NCBI RefSeq assembly: GCF_011634835.1
Contig: NZ_SIRP01000001.1
Span: 2,561,125 to 2,601,254, forward strand
Source: Isoptericola sp. BMS4
Lineage (GTDB): Bacteria; Actinomycetota; Actinomycetes; Actinomycetales; Cellulomonadaceae
Length of the DNA stretch: 40,130 nucleotides
Direction of reading: 5' to 3'
Part shown: positions 7,708 to 15,289 of the stretch, piece by piece
Layout: each line of letters starts with the position of its first letter
Position numbering within the stretch: position 1 is the stretch's first letter
The notes under the pieces: model-generated
What the model saw: only the letters and a program-made list of their open reading frames with translations
What the model was told of the DNA's origin: nothing
Databases searched by the model: none
Translations under genes and position numbers: made by a program

Positions 7708-8945
7708 GCGCCGCTCCCCTCGTCCGCGACGCCGTCGGCGTCGACCGTGATCCACCGGCCGCCGCGCCGGCCGCCGCGCTCCTGCGGGCGGGAGCCGGGC
7801 CCGTCGAGCGCCGCGCCGGCGGCCACCGCCATCTCGTAGACCGCGAGCACCTGCTCGGTCACCGTGGACCAGTCGAACCGTCGGACGAACGCCGTCGCCC
7901 GCTCGCGCCGCACCGCCGTGCCGTCGGGGTCGTCCAGCGCGGCGACCAGCGCCCGCGCGAGGTCAGGCGCTTCGCCCGTGCGGAACAGGCGGCCGGCCGC
8001 GCCGTCGTCGAGCACCCGGCGGAACGCGCCCAGGTCGCTCGCGACGACGCCGCATCCCGCGCTCATCGCCTCGACCAGCACGATCCCGAAGCTCTCTCCC
8101 CCGGTCTGCGGCGCCACGTACAGGTCGGCCGAGGCCAGGAGCGAGGCCTTCTCCTCGTCGCTGATCGGCCCGAGGAACTCGAACGACCCCGCCCGGGCCC
8201 CGAGCGCCGCCACCGCGGCGTCCCGGCCGTCGTCGCCCTTGCCGGCGACGAGGAACCGCGCGCCGGGGTATCGCTCGAGCACACGCGGGGCGGCCTCGGC
8301 GAGGACCCCGAGGCCCTTGCGGGGCTCGTCCAGCCGGCCCAGGAACGCGATCGTCGGCGCCTCCGGCGTCCCGCGCCAGCGCTCGACGACGCGGCCCGCC
8401 GCGAAGCCGTCGACGTACACGCCGTTGGGGATCACGACGGCGTCCCCGCCCACGTGGTCGACGAGCGTGCGGCGCGCGTCCTCGGAGACCGCGATCCGCG
8501 CGGCGATCTTCTCGAGGGACTGGCGCAGCAGCGGGAACGCGACCTGGAGGGCGCGCGAACGCTCCTGGGAGGTGTGGAACGTCGCCACCACGGGGACTTC
8601 GGCGAGCCACAGCGCCAGCATGGACAGGCTCGGCGTCATGGGTTCGTGCAGGTGCACCACGTCGAACTCCCCGGCCTCCAGCCACCGGCGCACGCGGCCC
8701 GCGGCGCGCGGCCCGAAGGCCAGCCGGGCGACCGAGCCGTTGTAGCGCACCGCGACCGCGCGCCCCGCGGAGGTCACGACGTCGGGCACCGGGGTGTCCT
8801 CGTCGGCGGGCGCGAGCACGGACACGTGGTGGCCGAGCCCGCGCAGCGCCTCGGCGAGGTCGCGCACGTGGAACTGCACCCCGCCGGGGGCGTCGAACGA
8901 GTAGGGGCACACGATGCCGACGCGCAGCGGTCCCGTCGTGCTCAT
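7704..8945 (-). CDS. pimA: Phosphatidyl-myo-inositol mannosyltransferase (GT4), PimA-like
   Basis: A 413-residue GT-B glycosyltransferase that would add the first mannose from GDP-mannose to phosphatidylinositol at the inner face of the membrane. Motifs are VGIVCPYSFDAPGGVQFHV (N-domain loop), LHEPMTPSLSMLAL, VIPNGVYVDGF, GRLDEPRKGL, and the EX7E motif ESFGIVLVE in GGESFGIVLVEAMSAGCGVV. The position immediately after the PIM acyltransferase and pgsA matches the mycobacterial order pgsA1-patA-pimA. The start at 8945 overlaps the acyltransferase stop (ATGA). PimA is well supported by context; PimB-like enzymes share the fold. Confidence 0.93.
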   Translation of the reverse strand: MSTTGPLRVGIVCPYSFDAPGGVQFHVRDLAEALRGLGHHVSVLAPADEDTPVPDVVTSAGRAVAVRYNGSVARLAFGPRAAGRVRRWLEAGEFDVVHLHEPMTPSLSMLALWLAEVPVVATFHTSQERSRALQVAFPLLRQSLEKIAARIAVSEDARRTLVDHVGGDAVVIPNGVYVDGFAAGRVVERWRGTPEAPTIAFLGRLDEPRKGLGVLAEAAPRVLERYPGARFLVAGKGDDGRDAAVAALGARAGSFEFLGPISDEEKASLLASADLYVAPQTGGESFGIVLVEAMSAGCGVVASDLGAFRRVLDDGAAGRLFRTGEAPDLARALVAALDDPDGTAVRRERATAFVRRFDWSTVTEQVLAVYEMAVAAGAALDGPGSRPQERGGRRGGRWITVDADGVADEGSGA

Positions 8946-9916
8946 GCCTCGCCCGCCTCGGCGCGCGTGCGGGCGTAGCGGTCCGGGTCCAGGTCGTCGA
9001 CGAAGACCCGCTGGAGCATGTGCCAGTCCTGCGTGGACTCCACCAGGGTGCGGGCGACCGCGTCGACCCAGCCCTGCGTCATCCGCGCCACGCGCTCCTG
9101 GCGTCGTAGCCCGGAGTCGTCGGGCACCGGGACCGGCGGGTAGAACCGGATGACGATCCCCCACGCCGTGCCGGCCCGACGCCGGCGGTCCCCCGACAGC
9201 CGCTCATAGGTGATGCCGACCGGGATCAGCGGCACCTTGGCCGCGAGCGCGAGCGCCGCGGGACCGGCGGCCACCCGGGCGCGGTGGCCGCACAGGTCCA
9301 CCTCCACGCCCGTGGCCGTGAGGTCGCGGTCCGCCAGCAGGGGCACGATCCGGCCCCCGCGGGTCGCCCCCCGCACGAGGTTGCGGAACACGTCGTGGTC
9401 GCCGAGGGGCAGCACGTCGATGCCGATGGATCGCCGGAACTCCACGAACTCGACGAAGAGCTCCTCGGGCTTGAGCCGTTCGGCGACGGTGAGGACCGGG
9501 GCCAGGTTGGGCGTCGCCCAGGCCCCCGCCAGGTCCCAGTTGCCGAGGTGCGCCAGGGCCAGGGAGAGCGCGCGCCCGTCGGCGAGGTCCTCCGCGATGT
9601 GCTCGTACCCCTCGATCCGCACGCGGGCGACGTTCTGCTCGGGTGTGGACCCCTGCAGGGTGAACGCCTCGCGGAAGTAGCGCATGTAGGAGCGCATCCC
9701 CTCCCGGACGAGGCGGCGCAGGGCCCGCGCGTCGAGGTCGGGGCGCACGCGCGCGTAGTTCGCCTCCATGCGCCGCACGCCCGCGGTGCGGCACGCCCAG
9801 GTCACGTCCGCGACCGCCGTGAACGCCGCCCGGAGCACGGGTTCGGGGACCTTCGGCGCGTGCCGCCAGGCGAACGTGTAGAGCTTCGGGACGTCCAGCG
9901 ACCGGGCGATGCCCAT
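8942..9916 (-). CDS. patA: Phosphatidylinositol mannoside acyltransferase (LpxL/HtrB superfamily)
   Basis: A 324-residue lysophospholipid-type acyltransferase. The H-x4-D catalytic motif is visible as HLGNWD near residue 120, and the second block (IVPLLADRDLTATGVEVDLCGH) is typical of the LpxL/HtrB superfamily. In mycobacteria PatA transfers palmitoyl to the mannose of PIM1/PIM2. It lies between pgsA and pimA with a TGATG overlap on one side and ATGA on the other. Assigned from motif plus gene order; acyl and acceptor specificity are inferred. Confidence 0.92.
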   Translation of the reverse strand: MGIARSLDVPKLYTFAWRHAPKVPEPVLRAAFTAVADVTWACRTAGVRRMEANYARVRPDLDARALRRLVREGMRSYMRYFREAFTLQGSTPEQNVARVRIEGYEHIAEDLADGRALSLALAHLGNWDLAGAWATPNLAPVLTVAERLKPEELFVEFVEFRRSIGIDVLPLGDHDVFRNLVRGATRGGRIVPLLADRDLTATGVEVDLCGHRARVAAGPAALALAAKVPLIPVGITYERLSGDRRRRAGTAWGIVIRFYPPVPVPDDSGLRRQERVARMTQGWVDAVARTLVESTQDWHMLQRVFVDDLDPDRYARTRAEAGEA

Positions 9917-10590
9917 CAGACCTCCGTGTCCGTGTCGGGTGCGGTGCTTCGTGCGCCGTCGCCGGCCGCACCGCCGGCGGGGCCCGTCAGCTGCCTGCGG
10001 ACGGTCACCACCCGCTGCACGACCGTCACGGCGCTGGCCGCGGCGAGGAGTGCGAGCACGACGACGGCGACCAGGACGGGTACCCCGAGCGGGATGAACG
10101 TCGTCGCGGCGAGCGCGACGAAGAGCCGGTCGCTCCGCTCAGCGATCCCCACCGCGGCGGTGGTGCCGACGCTCTCGGCCCGGGCGCGCGCGTACGGGAC
10201 GACGCCGCCGAGCACGAGGCAGGCCAGCGACGCCGCAGTGCCCCAGGTGGTGTAGGGCTCCTCGGCGTGCAGCACGAACCAGAGCGTGATGCCGGCGAAG
10301 ACGGCCCCGTCGGAGACCCGGTCCAGCGTCGAGTCGAGGAACGCGCCCCACGGCCCGGACCGTCCTGCTGCCCGGGCCATCACCCCGTCGAGGGAGTCGG
10401 TGAGCGTGAACGCGCCGATGAGCAGCCCGCCGAGCAGCAGGTGGCCGGTCGGCAGCAGCGTCAGCGCCAGCACGCTGACGACCACGGTGCCGGCGACGGT
10501 CACGGCGTCCGGCGACACGCCCCACCGCAGCAGCAGGCGCGCGAGCGGGGCGAAGACGCGCTGCATGGTGGCGCGCAGGCGGCCGAGCAT
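9916..10590 (-). CDS. pgsA: CDP-alcohol phosphatidyltransferase (phosphatidylinositol phosphate synthase)
   Basis: A 224-residue integral membrane enzyme. The CDP-alcohol motif D-x2-DG-x2-AR-x8-G-x3-D-x3-D is complete (DSLDGVMARAAG... through FLDSTLDR, about residues 62-88). Several hydrophobic helices follow. In actinomycetes this enzyme condenses CDP-diacylglycerol with inositol 1-phosphate, giving the PIP precursor of PI and PIMs; the neighbours (PIM acyltransferase, PimA) favour that over phosphatidylglycerol phosphate synthase. It overlaps both neighbours as TGATG. Confidence 0.92.
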   Translation of the reverse strand: MLGRLRATMQRVFAPLARLLLRWGVSPDAVTVAGTVVVSVLALTLLPTGHLLLGGLLIGAFTLTDSLDGVMARAAGRSGPWGAFLDSTLDRVSDGAVFAGITLWFVLHAEEPYTTWGTAASLACLVLGGVVPYARARAESVGTTAAVGIAERSDRLFVALAATTFIPLGVPVLVAVVVLALLAAASAVTVVQRVVTVRRQLTGPAGGAAGDGARSTAPDTDTEV

Positions 10591-11198
10591 CAGGGCGTCC
10601 CGTCGGGGCCGGCGCCGTCGTCGAGACCGGGGCCCGGGACCTCGTCCCACGCGGCCGCGAGCCGGGCCCGCGTGTCGGCGAGGAGCTCGGGGATCGCCTT
10701 GGTCTGCCCGACGACCGGCAGGAAGTTGGCGTCGCCGAGCCAGCGCGGGACGACGTGCTGGTGCAGGTGCGCGGCGATGCCCGCGCCGGCGACGTCGCCC
10801 TGGTTCATGCCGAGGTTGAACCCGGCCGGGGCGTAGACCGTCCGCAGCACCCGCATGGCGTGCTGCGTCGTCGTCGCGAGCTCGTGGGTCTCCGCCGCCG
10901 TGAGATCGGTGTAGCCCGACACGTGCCGGTACGGCAGCACCATGAGGTGACCGCCGTTGTACGGGTACAGGTTGAGCACCGCGTAGCAGGCCGCCCCGCG
11001 GGCGACCACGAGCCCCTGCTCGTCGTCGCCCGCGGGGATCCGGCAGAACGGGCACTGCGCGACGCTGGAGTCCGTCGGCTTGTCCTGGCCGCCGATGTAG
11101 ACCATGCGGTGGGGTGTCCAGAGCCGCTGGTAGCCGTCCTCGGGCGGGCCGAAGGCGTCGGCCGGCTCGGGGTGCGGGGGTGGAGTGGCGGCCGGCAT
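10590..11198 (-). CDS. HIT-family hydrolase/phosphorylase (Rv2613c-like)
   Basis: A 202-residue histidine-triad protein. The HIT motif is HLHQHVV (H-x-H-x-H-x-x) in the C-terminal half, and a CPFC pair near residue 48 resembles the actinobacterial HIT proteins characterised as Ap4A phosphorylase in M. tuberculosis. The gene position (after thrS, before pgsA) is the same as Rv2613c. Its start overlaps the thrS stop (TGATG). Likely role: degradation of dinucleoside polyphosphates, by-products of aminoacyl-tRNA synthetases; activity here is inferred. Confidence 0.92.
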   Translation of the reverse strand: MPAATPPPHPEPADAFGPPEDGYQRLWTPHRMVYIGGQDKPTDSSVAQCPFCRIPAGDDEQGLVVARGAACYAVLNLYPYNGGHLMVLPYRHVSGYTDLTAAETHELATTTQHAMRVLRTVYAPAGFNLGMNQGDVAGAGIAAHLHQHVVPRWLGDANFLPVVGQTKAIPELLADTRARLAAAWDEVPGPGLDDGAGPDGTP

Positions 11199-13237
11199 CA
11201 GACCTGGGCGCGGTCGCGCACGGCGGCGACGATCCGCTCGATCGCGTCCGCGACGGGCACGCCGTTCTCCTGGCTGCCGTCGCGGAAGCGGAACGACACG
11301 GCGCCGGCCTCGGCGTCCTCGCCGCCCGCGATGAGCACGAACGGCACCTTCTCCTTGGCCGCGTTGCGGATCTTCTTGCCGAAGCGGTCGTCGGAGCGGT
11401 CGAGCTCCGCGCGGATCCCCTGGGCCCTCAGCCGTTCGACGACGTCCGACAGGTAGTCGTCGAACGCGTCGGCCACGGGCACGGCGAGCACCTGGACCGG
11501 GGCGAGCCACGCGGGGAAGGCGCCCGCGTAGTGCTCGACGAGGATGCCGAAGAACCGCTCGATGGACCCGAACAGGGCGCGATGGATCATCACCGGCCGC
11601 TGCCGCGAGCCGTCGGAGGCCGTGTACTCCAGCTCGAAGAGCTCCGGCTCGAAGAAGTCGAGCTGGATCGTGGACAGCTGCCAGGTCCGCCCGATGGCGT
11701 CCTTGGCCTGCACGGAGATCTTCGGGCCGTAGAACGCGGCACCGCCCGGGTCCGCGACGAGCTCGAGCCCGGACGCCGTGGCGACCTGGCGCAGCACCTC
11801 GGTCGCCTCGTCCCAGGTCGCGTCGTCGCCGACCGACTTCTCGGGGTCGCGGGTGGACAGCTCGAGGTAGAAGTCGTCGAGCCCGTAGTCGCGCAGCAGG
11901 TCGAGGACGAACGTGAGGATCGAGGTGAGCTCGTCCTTCATCTGCTCGCGCGTGCAGTAGATGTGCGCGTCGTCCTGCGTGAACCCGCGGGCGCGGGTGA
12001 GGCCGTTGACGACGCCCGACTTCTCGTAGCGGTACACGGTGCCGAACTCGAACAGCCGCAGCGGGAGCTCGCGGTAGGACCGCCCGCGCGAGGAGAACAC
12101 GAGGTTGTGCATCGGGCAGTTCATCGGCTTCAGGTAGTAGTCCTGGCCGGGCTTGCGCACGGTGCCGTCGTCGTCGAGCTCCGCGTCCAGGTGCATGGGC
12201 GGGTACATCCCGTCCGCATACCAGTCGAGGTGCCGCGAGGTCTCGAACAGCTTGGACTTGGTGATGTGCGGCGTCGCCACGAACGAGTACCCGGACTCAA
12301 CGTGCCGCTTGCGCGAGTACTCCTCCATCTCCATGCGGACCATGGCGCCCTTGGGGTGGAAGACGGGCAGGCCGGAGCCGATCTCGTCCGGGAAGCTGAA
12401 CAGGTCGAGCTCGTTGCCCAGGCGCCGGTGGTCGCGGCGCTCGGCCTCCGCGAGGCGCTCGAGGTAGGCCTTGAGCTCGTCCTTGCTGGGCCACGCGGTG
12501 CCGTAGACGCGCTGCAGCTGCGGGTTCTTCTCGCTGCCGCGCCAGTAGGCGGCCGCGGAGCGCATGAGCTGCACGCCCTGGCCGATGAGCCTCGTGGACG
12601 GCAGGTGCGGACCCCGGCAGAGGTCCTTCCAGACGACGGTCTCGCTCTCGCGCCCGGCGCCGCGCACGTTGTCGTAGATCGTCAGCTCGCCGCCGCCGAC
12701 CTCGACGGAGCTGCCGTCGTCGTCGGACGAGCCGCCCTTGAGGCCGATGAGCTCCAGCTTGTACGGCTCGTCGGCGAGCTCGGCCCGCGCCTCGTCCTCG
12801 GTGACGACGCGGCGGCGGAAGGTCTGGCCCTCCTTGATGATGCGACCCATCGCCTTGTCGAGCTTCTTGAGGTCCTCGGGCGTGAACGGGGTGTCCACGT
12901 CGAAGTCGTAGTAGAAGCCGTCGGTGACGGGCGGGCCGATGCCGAGCTTCGCCTTCGGGTTGACCTGCTGCACCGCCTGGGCGAGCACGTGGGCGGCGCT
13001 GTGGCGCAGCACGGCCAGACCGTCCGGCGAGTCGATCGTGACCGGCTCGACGACGGTGCCCGGCGCCAGCTCGGTGTCGAGGTCCTTGAGCTGCCCGTCG
13101 ACCCGCAGGACGACGACGTCACGCCGGTCGGCGAAGAGCGCAGTGCCCGTCGTCGGCGTGTCCACCGTCACCGTGGTCGCCACGGCGCCCTGCTCGTGGT
13201 CGGGGTTCGGTGTCATCGGCGAGGCGACGTCGGACAC
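11198..13237 (-). CDS. thrS: Threonyl-tRNA synthetase
   Basis: A class II synthetase of 679 residues, standard length. Domains in order: TGS-like N-terminal domain; the editing/SAD domain ([15 protein letters not shown]...DGFYYDFD); the catalytic core with [14 protein letters not shown] (zinc-site Cys), [27 protein letters not shown] and the [15 protein letters not shown] motif 3; and the C-terminal anticodon-binding domain. I chose GTG 13237 because AAGGAG lies 6 nt upstream. An ATG at 13372 would add 45 low-complexity residues spanning two hairpins and is less likely. It is the first gene of the coupled operon through the PIM genes. Confidence 0.97.
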   Translation of the reverse strand: MSDVASPMTPNPDHEQGAVATTVTVDTPTTGTALFADRRDVVVLRVDGQLKDLDTELAPGTVVEPVTIDSPDGLAVLRHSAAHVLAQAVQQVNPKAKLGIGPPVTDGFYYDFDVDTPFTPEDLKKLDKAMGRIIKEGQTFRRRVVTEDEARAELADEPYKLELIGLKGGSSDDDGSSVEVGGGELTIYDNVRGAGRESETVVWKDLCRGPHLPSTRLIGQGVQLMRSAAAYWRGSEKNPQLQRVYGTAWPSKDELKAYLERLAEAERRDHRRLGNELDLFSFPDEIGSGLPVFHPKGAMVRMEMEEYSRKRHVESGYSFVATPHITKSKLFETSRHLDWYADGMYPPMHLDAELDDDGTVRKPGQDYYLKPMNCPMHNLVFSSRGRSYRELPLRLFEFGTVYRYEKSGVVNGLTRARGFTQDDAHIYCTREQMKDELTSILTFVLDLLRDYGLDDFYLELSTRDPEKSVGDDATWDEATEVLRQVATASGLELVADPGGAAFYGPKISVQAKDAIGRTWQLSTIQLDFFEPELFELEYTASDGSRQRPVMIHRALFGSIERFFGILVEHYAGAFPAWLAPVQVLAVPVADAFDDYLSDVVERLRAQGIRAELDRSDDRFGKKIRNAAKEKVPFVLIAGGEDAEAGAVSFRFRDGSQENGVPVADAIERIVAAVRDRAQV

Positions 13238-13259
13238 GTGCAGCTCCTTGCTGGTCGTG

Positions 13260-13294
13260 GAGCGCCGCGGCGGCCCGGAGGGGCCGCGGCGCTC
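13260..13294 (-). promoter_or_regulatory. Hairpin in the thrS leader
   Basis: GAGCGCCGCGGC (13260-13271) pairs over 12 bp with GCCGCGGCGCTC (13283-13294), loop 11 nt. On the transcript it ends about 10 nt before the thrS Shine-Dalgarno. It could be a leader regulatory element or an attenuator; it is not a recognised T-box. Confidence 0.55.
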
Positions 13295-13330
13295 GGGCGT
13301 GAGGGCCGGCCTGAGGGTACCTGGCACGGC

Positions 13331-13361
13331 CGAGGGGCGCCGCTCCGGGCGGCGCCCCTCG
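13331..13361 (-). terminator. Second hairpin upstream of thrS
   Basis: CGAGGGGCGCCG (13331-13342) pairs over 12 bp with CGGCGCCCCTCG (13350-13361), 7-nt loop. It could terminate the small gene ending at 13420, or form a tandem leader structure with the hairpin at 13260-13294. A TACGAT hexamer just upstream (13362-13367) could be the thrS -10, which would place the transcription start within this hairpin. Confidence 0.5.
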
Positions 13362-13419
13362 ATCGTACTCACCGTCGCGGGTCGGGACGACGCGCCGCCC
13401 CGCCGCCCGCGATGTCGGG

Positions 13420-13590
13420 TCAGTCGTTGTGCTCCTTGGCGGCGTCCGCGGCCTTGTCGACGTAGCCGTCCACGCTGTCCGGCGCGTACTCCTTGGCCTT
13501 CTCCGCCGCCGTGTCGATGTTCTCGTCGGTGGCGAGCTCCTTGGCCTTGTCCTTGGCCTTGTCGAACAGGCCGCCCAGTCCTTCGGTCAT
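13420..13590 (-). CDS. Small charged helical protein, MT0933/Rv0909-antitoxin-like
   Basis: A 56-residue, Ala/Lys/Asp/Glu-rich helical protein ([15 protein letters not shown]... [16 protein letters not shown]). The pattern of an N-terminal FDKAKD, a central Asn-Ile-Asp, and C-terminal [11 protein letters not shown] resembles the MT0933/Rv0909-like 'antitoxin' family and, more loosely, CsbD stress proteins. No partner toxin gene is adjacent, so an antitoxin role is doubtful. A GGGGGA ribosome-binding site precedes the ATG. A TAGCGT at 13685-13690 is a plausible -10, giving a leader of about 90 nt. Confidence 0.7.
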   Translation of the reverse strand: MTEGLGGLFDKAKDKAKELATDENIDTAAEKAKEYAPDSVDGYVDKAADAAKEHND

Positions 13591-13684
13591 GGTTCCCCCT
13601 CGATGCTCACCCTGGCGGGGCCGCTCCCGCGGTGCCGCCGGGCCGGTGTCGCCAGGGCCGACGGGCCCTCGCGCGGTCGTCCTC

Positions 13685-13690
13685 ACGCTA
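13685..13690 (-). promoter_or_regulatory. Candidate -10 of the small helical-protein gene
   Basis: TAGCGT (TANNNT) about 95 nt upstream of the ATG at 13590. No -35 was recognised. Confidence 0.35.
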
Positions 13691-13813
13691 GCCAGCCCTC
13701 GGACGCTGCGCGACCGGGACCGAGCACGACGCCGGCCCGTCGCTCCCGAACGACCGGACAGGCATATGAACAGGTTCACAAGGCCCGCGATATCGCAGAT
13801 CCGGCTGTGGTCT

Positions 13814-13819
13814 TACCAT
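13814..13819 (+). promoter_or_regulatory. Candidate -10 of the membrane-protein gene at 13888
   Basis: TACCAT about 70 nt before the ATG. Upstream, at 13767-13778, lies TGAAC-AG-GTTCA, a short inverted repeat that could be an operator in this divergent region. The 297-bp gap 13591-13887 holds these elements and nothing coding that I could support. Confidence 0.4.
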
Positions 13820-13887
13820 AGAGACAGGCGCCGGACCCGGCGTCGACGCTCCGGCCGCGCGACCCGCGACCACCCCCGGAGGGGACC

Positions 13888-14373
13888 ATGACCACCACCC
13901 GCACCACCGACCGACCGGTCCGCGTCGTCGGCCTCGTCGCACTGCTCGCCGGGATCCTCATGATCGGCGCCGGAGCCGCCACCTGGGCGACGGTCAGCTC
14001 CCAGCTCGCCGCGCAGGACATCACCGTCTCGGAGGACGCCTCGTTCCTCGCGGGCGACACCGTCGACGGTCCCTTCTCGGCGTACGCGCAGGCCCAGGTC
14101 ATCGACCGGCACGCGCTCGAGGCGACCGGCGGCCAGACGTACGCCCAGCTGGAGCAGGACGACCCGCTGCGCGACGTCGCGATGAACGCCTCGTTCCTGC
14201 GGGCGTCCCTGTTCACCTCGGTCGTCGCCTACGGGGTCAGCGCGCTGGTCATGGGCCTCGGGGCCGTCGTCGGGCTCGTCGGGTGGTCGCTGCGCCGCCT
14301 CGCGGCTCCCGCCGCGCCCGCCCGCACGGTCGACGCGACGACCGCCCGCGGAGAGCTCACGACCGCGGCCTGA
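13888..14373 (+). CDS. Small two-helix membrane protein (often mislabelled 'LigA')
   Basis: A 161-residue protein with membrane helices at about residues 11-33 and 108-132, flanking a polar, probably extracytoplasmic loop of about 75 residues. Similar actinobacterial proteins are frequently labelled 'aromatic ring-opening dioxygenase LigA', but no dioxygenase metal-binding motif or fold is visible, so that name should not be used. It has a strong Shine-Dalgarno (GGAGGGG) and a following terminator at 14391-14427, suggesting a single-gene unit. Function unknown. Confidence 0.75.
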   Translation: MTTTRTTDRPVRVVGLVALLAGILMIGAGAATWATVSSQLAAQDITVSEDASFLAGDTVDGPFSAYAQAQVIDRHALEATGGQTYAQLEQDDPLRDVAMNASFLRASLFTSVVAYGVSALVMGLGAVVGLVGWSLRRLAAPAAPARTVDATTARGELTTAA

Positions 14374-14390
14374 CCGCCTCCGGACCCCGG

Positions 14391-14427
14391 CAGCCCACCA
14401 CCCGCAACCCCCGCGGGAGGTGGGCTG
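14391..14427 (+). terminator. Terminator hairpin
   Basis: CAGCCCACC (14391-14399) with GGTGGGCTG (14419-14427), continued inward across one A-A mismatch by CCCGC/GCGGG. It follows the membrane-protein gene by 17 nt. Confidence 0.75.
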
Positions 14428-14445
14428 TCGGTCGTCCGCGCGAGG

Positions 14446-15222
14446 ATGGGCCACGTGCCCGCCACCCCCGTGCCGCCACCGGACTCCCCCGCCTACCCCG
14501 CCGCCGTACGCGACGCGCCCGACCTCCCCGCCCTGGACGCGCACCTCACCGCATGCCGGGCGTGCCCACGGCTGGTGGCGTGGCGGGAGCAAGTGGCGCA
14601 CGAGCGCCGGGCCGCGTTCCGTGACCAGGAGTACTGGGGCCGGCCCGTCCCCGGGTTCGGCGACCCCGACGCCGCCGTCGTGGTGGTCGGCCTCGCCCCG
14701 GCGGCGCACGGTGCCAACCGGACGGGCCGCATGTTCACCGGCGACCGTTCCGGGGACTTCCTCTTCGCCGCGATGCACCGCACCGGGTTCGCGAACCAGG
14801 CCACGTCGACGGCCGCGGACGACGGCCTGGTGCTGCGCGGCATCCGGGTCACCGCGCCCGTGCGCTGCGCGCCGCCGGCCAACAAGCCCACCCCCGACGA
14901 GCGACGCCGCTGCGCCCCGTACCTGGCCCGGGAGCTCGAGCTCGTGGGCGAGGGCGTCCGGGTCGCGGTCGCCCTCGGGGCGATCGGCTGGCAGGCGCTG
15001 CTGTCCACCCTGGACGAGCAGGGCTGGGACGTCCCGCGGCCCCGGCCCGCATTCGGGCACGGGGCCGAGGTGCCGCTCACCAGGGACGCGCCGGGCGGCC
15101 CCGCCCGGCTCACCGTCCTGGGCTGCTTCCACGTCTCGCAGCAGAACACGTTCACCAGGCGCCTCACCCCGGCGATGCTCGACGACGTGCTGCGGCGGGC
15201 ACGCGCCCTCAGCCGGGGGTGA
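14446..15222 (+). CDS. Family 5 (UdgB-type) uracil-DNA glycosylase
   Basis: A 258-residue DNA repair enzyme that removes uracil and related lesions. The family 5 catalytic/uracil-binding loop GLAPAAHGANRTGRMFTGDRSG (starting near residue 82) is unmistakable, and the later motif CFHVSQQNT contains the second active-site block. Cysteines CRACPRL near residue 37 and RCAPP/RRRC near 141-157 are the probable 4Fe-4S ligands. The ATG at 14446 has no proper Shine-Dalgarno. A GTG at 14455 lies 7 nt after GAGGAT and could be a leaderless start giving 255 residues. Confidence 0.92.
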   Translation: MGHVPATPVPPPDSPAYPAAVRDAPDLPALDAHLTACRACPRLVAWREQVAHERRAAFRDQEYWGRPVPGFGDPDAAVVVVGLAPAAHGANRTGRMFTGDRSGDFLFAAMHRTGFANQATSTAADDGLVLRGIRVTAPVRCAPPANKPTPDERRRCAPYLARELELVGEGVRVAVALGAIGWQALLSTLDEQGWDVPRPRPAFGHGAEVPLTRDAPGGPARLTVLGCFHVSQQNTFTRRLTPAMLDDVLRRARALSRG

Positions 15223-15276
15223 CCGCCCGGCACGTCGCGGCACGAAATGCTGTGGCCTGGGCCGGGTCGACGCGGC

Positions 15277-15282
15277 TACCGT
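15277..15282 (+). promoter_or_regulatory. Candidate -10 of the kinase/DinB fusion gene (leaderless)
   Basis: TACCGT followed by 7 nt and the GTG at 15290. No Shine-Dalgarno is present. Confidence 0.45.
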
Positions 15283-15289
15283 CACGGTC

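Noticed and set aside
13238-13372. T-box leader for thrS
   Set aside because: No T-box consensus (TGGNACC-type sequence) or specifier-loop architecture could be seen; only two simple hairpins.
11114-13465. Long open frame antisense to thrS
   Set aside because: High-GC codon structure keeps opposite frames open. The translation is low-complexity with no domains, and thrS on the other strand is unmistakable. The same applies to the long antisense frames over the ClC, PIM, kyn and transporter genes.
13888-14373. Aromatic ring-opening dioxygenase LigA
   Set aside because: This is a common mislabel for small actinobacterial membrane proteins; there are no metal ligands, and the protein is two membrane helices with a loop.
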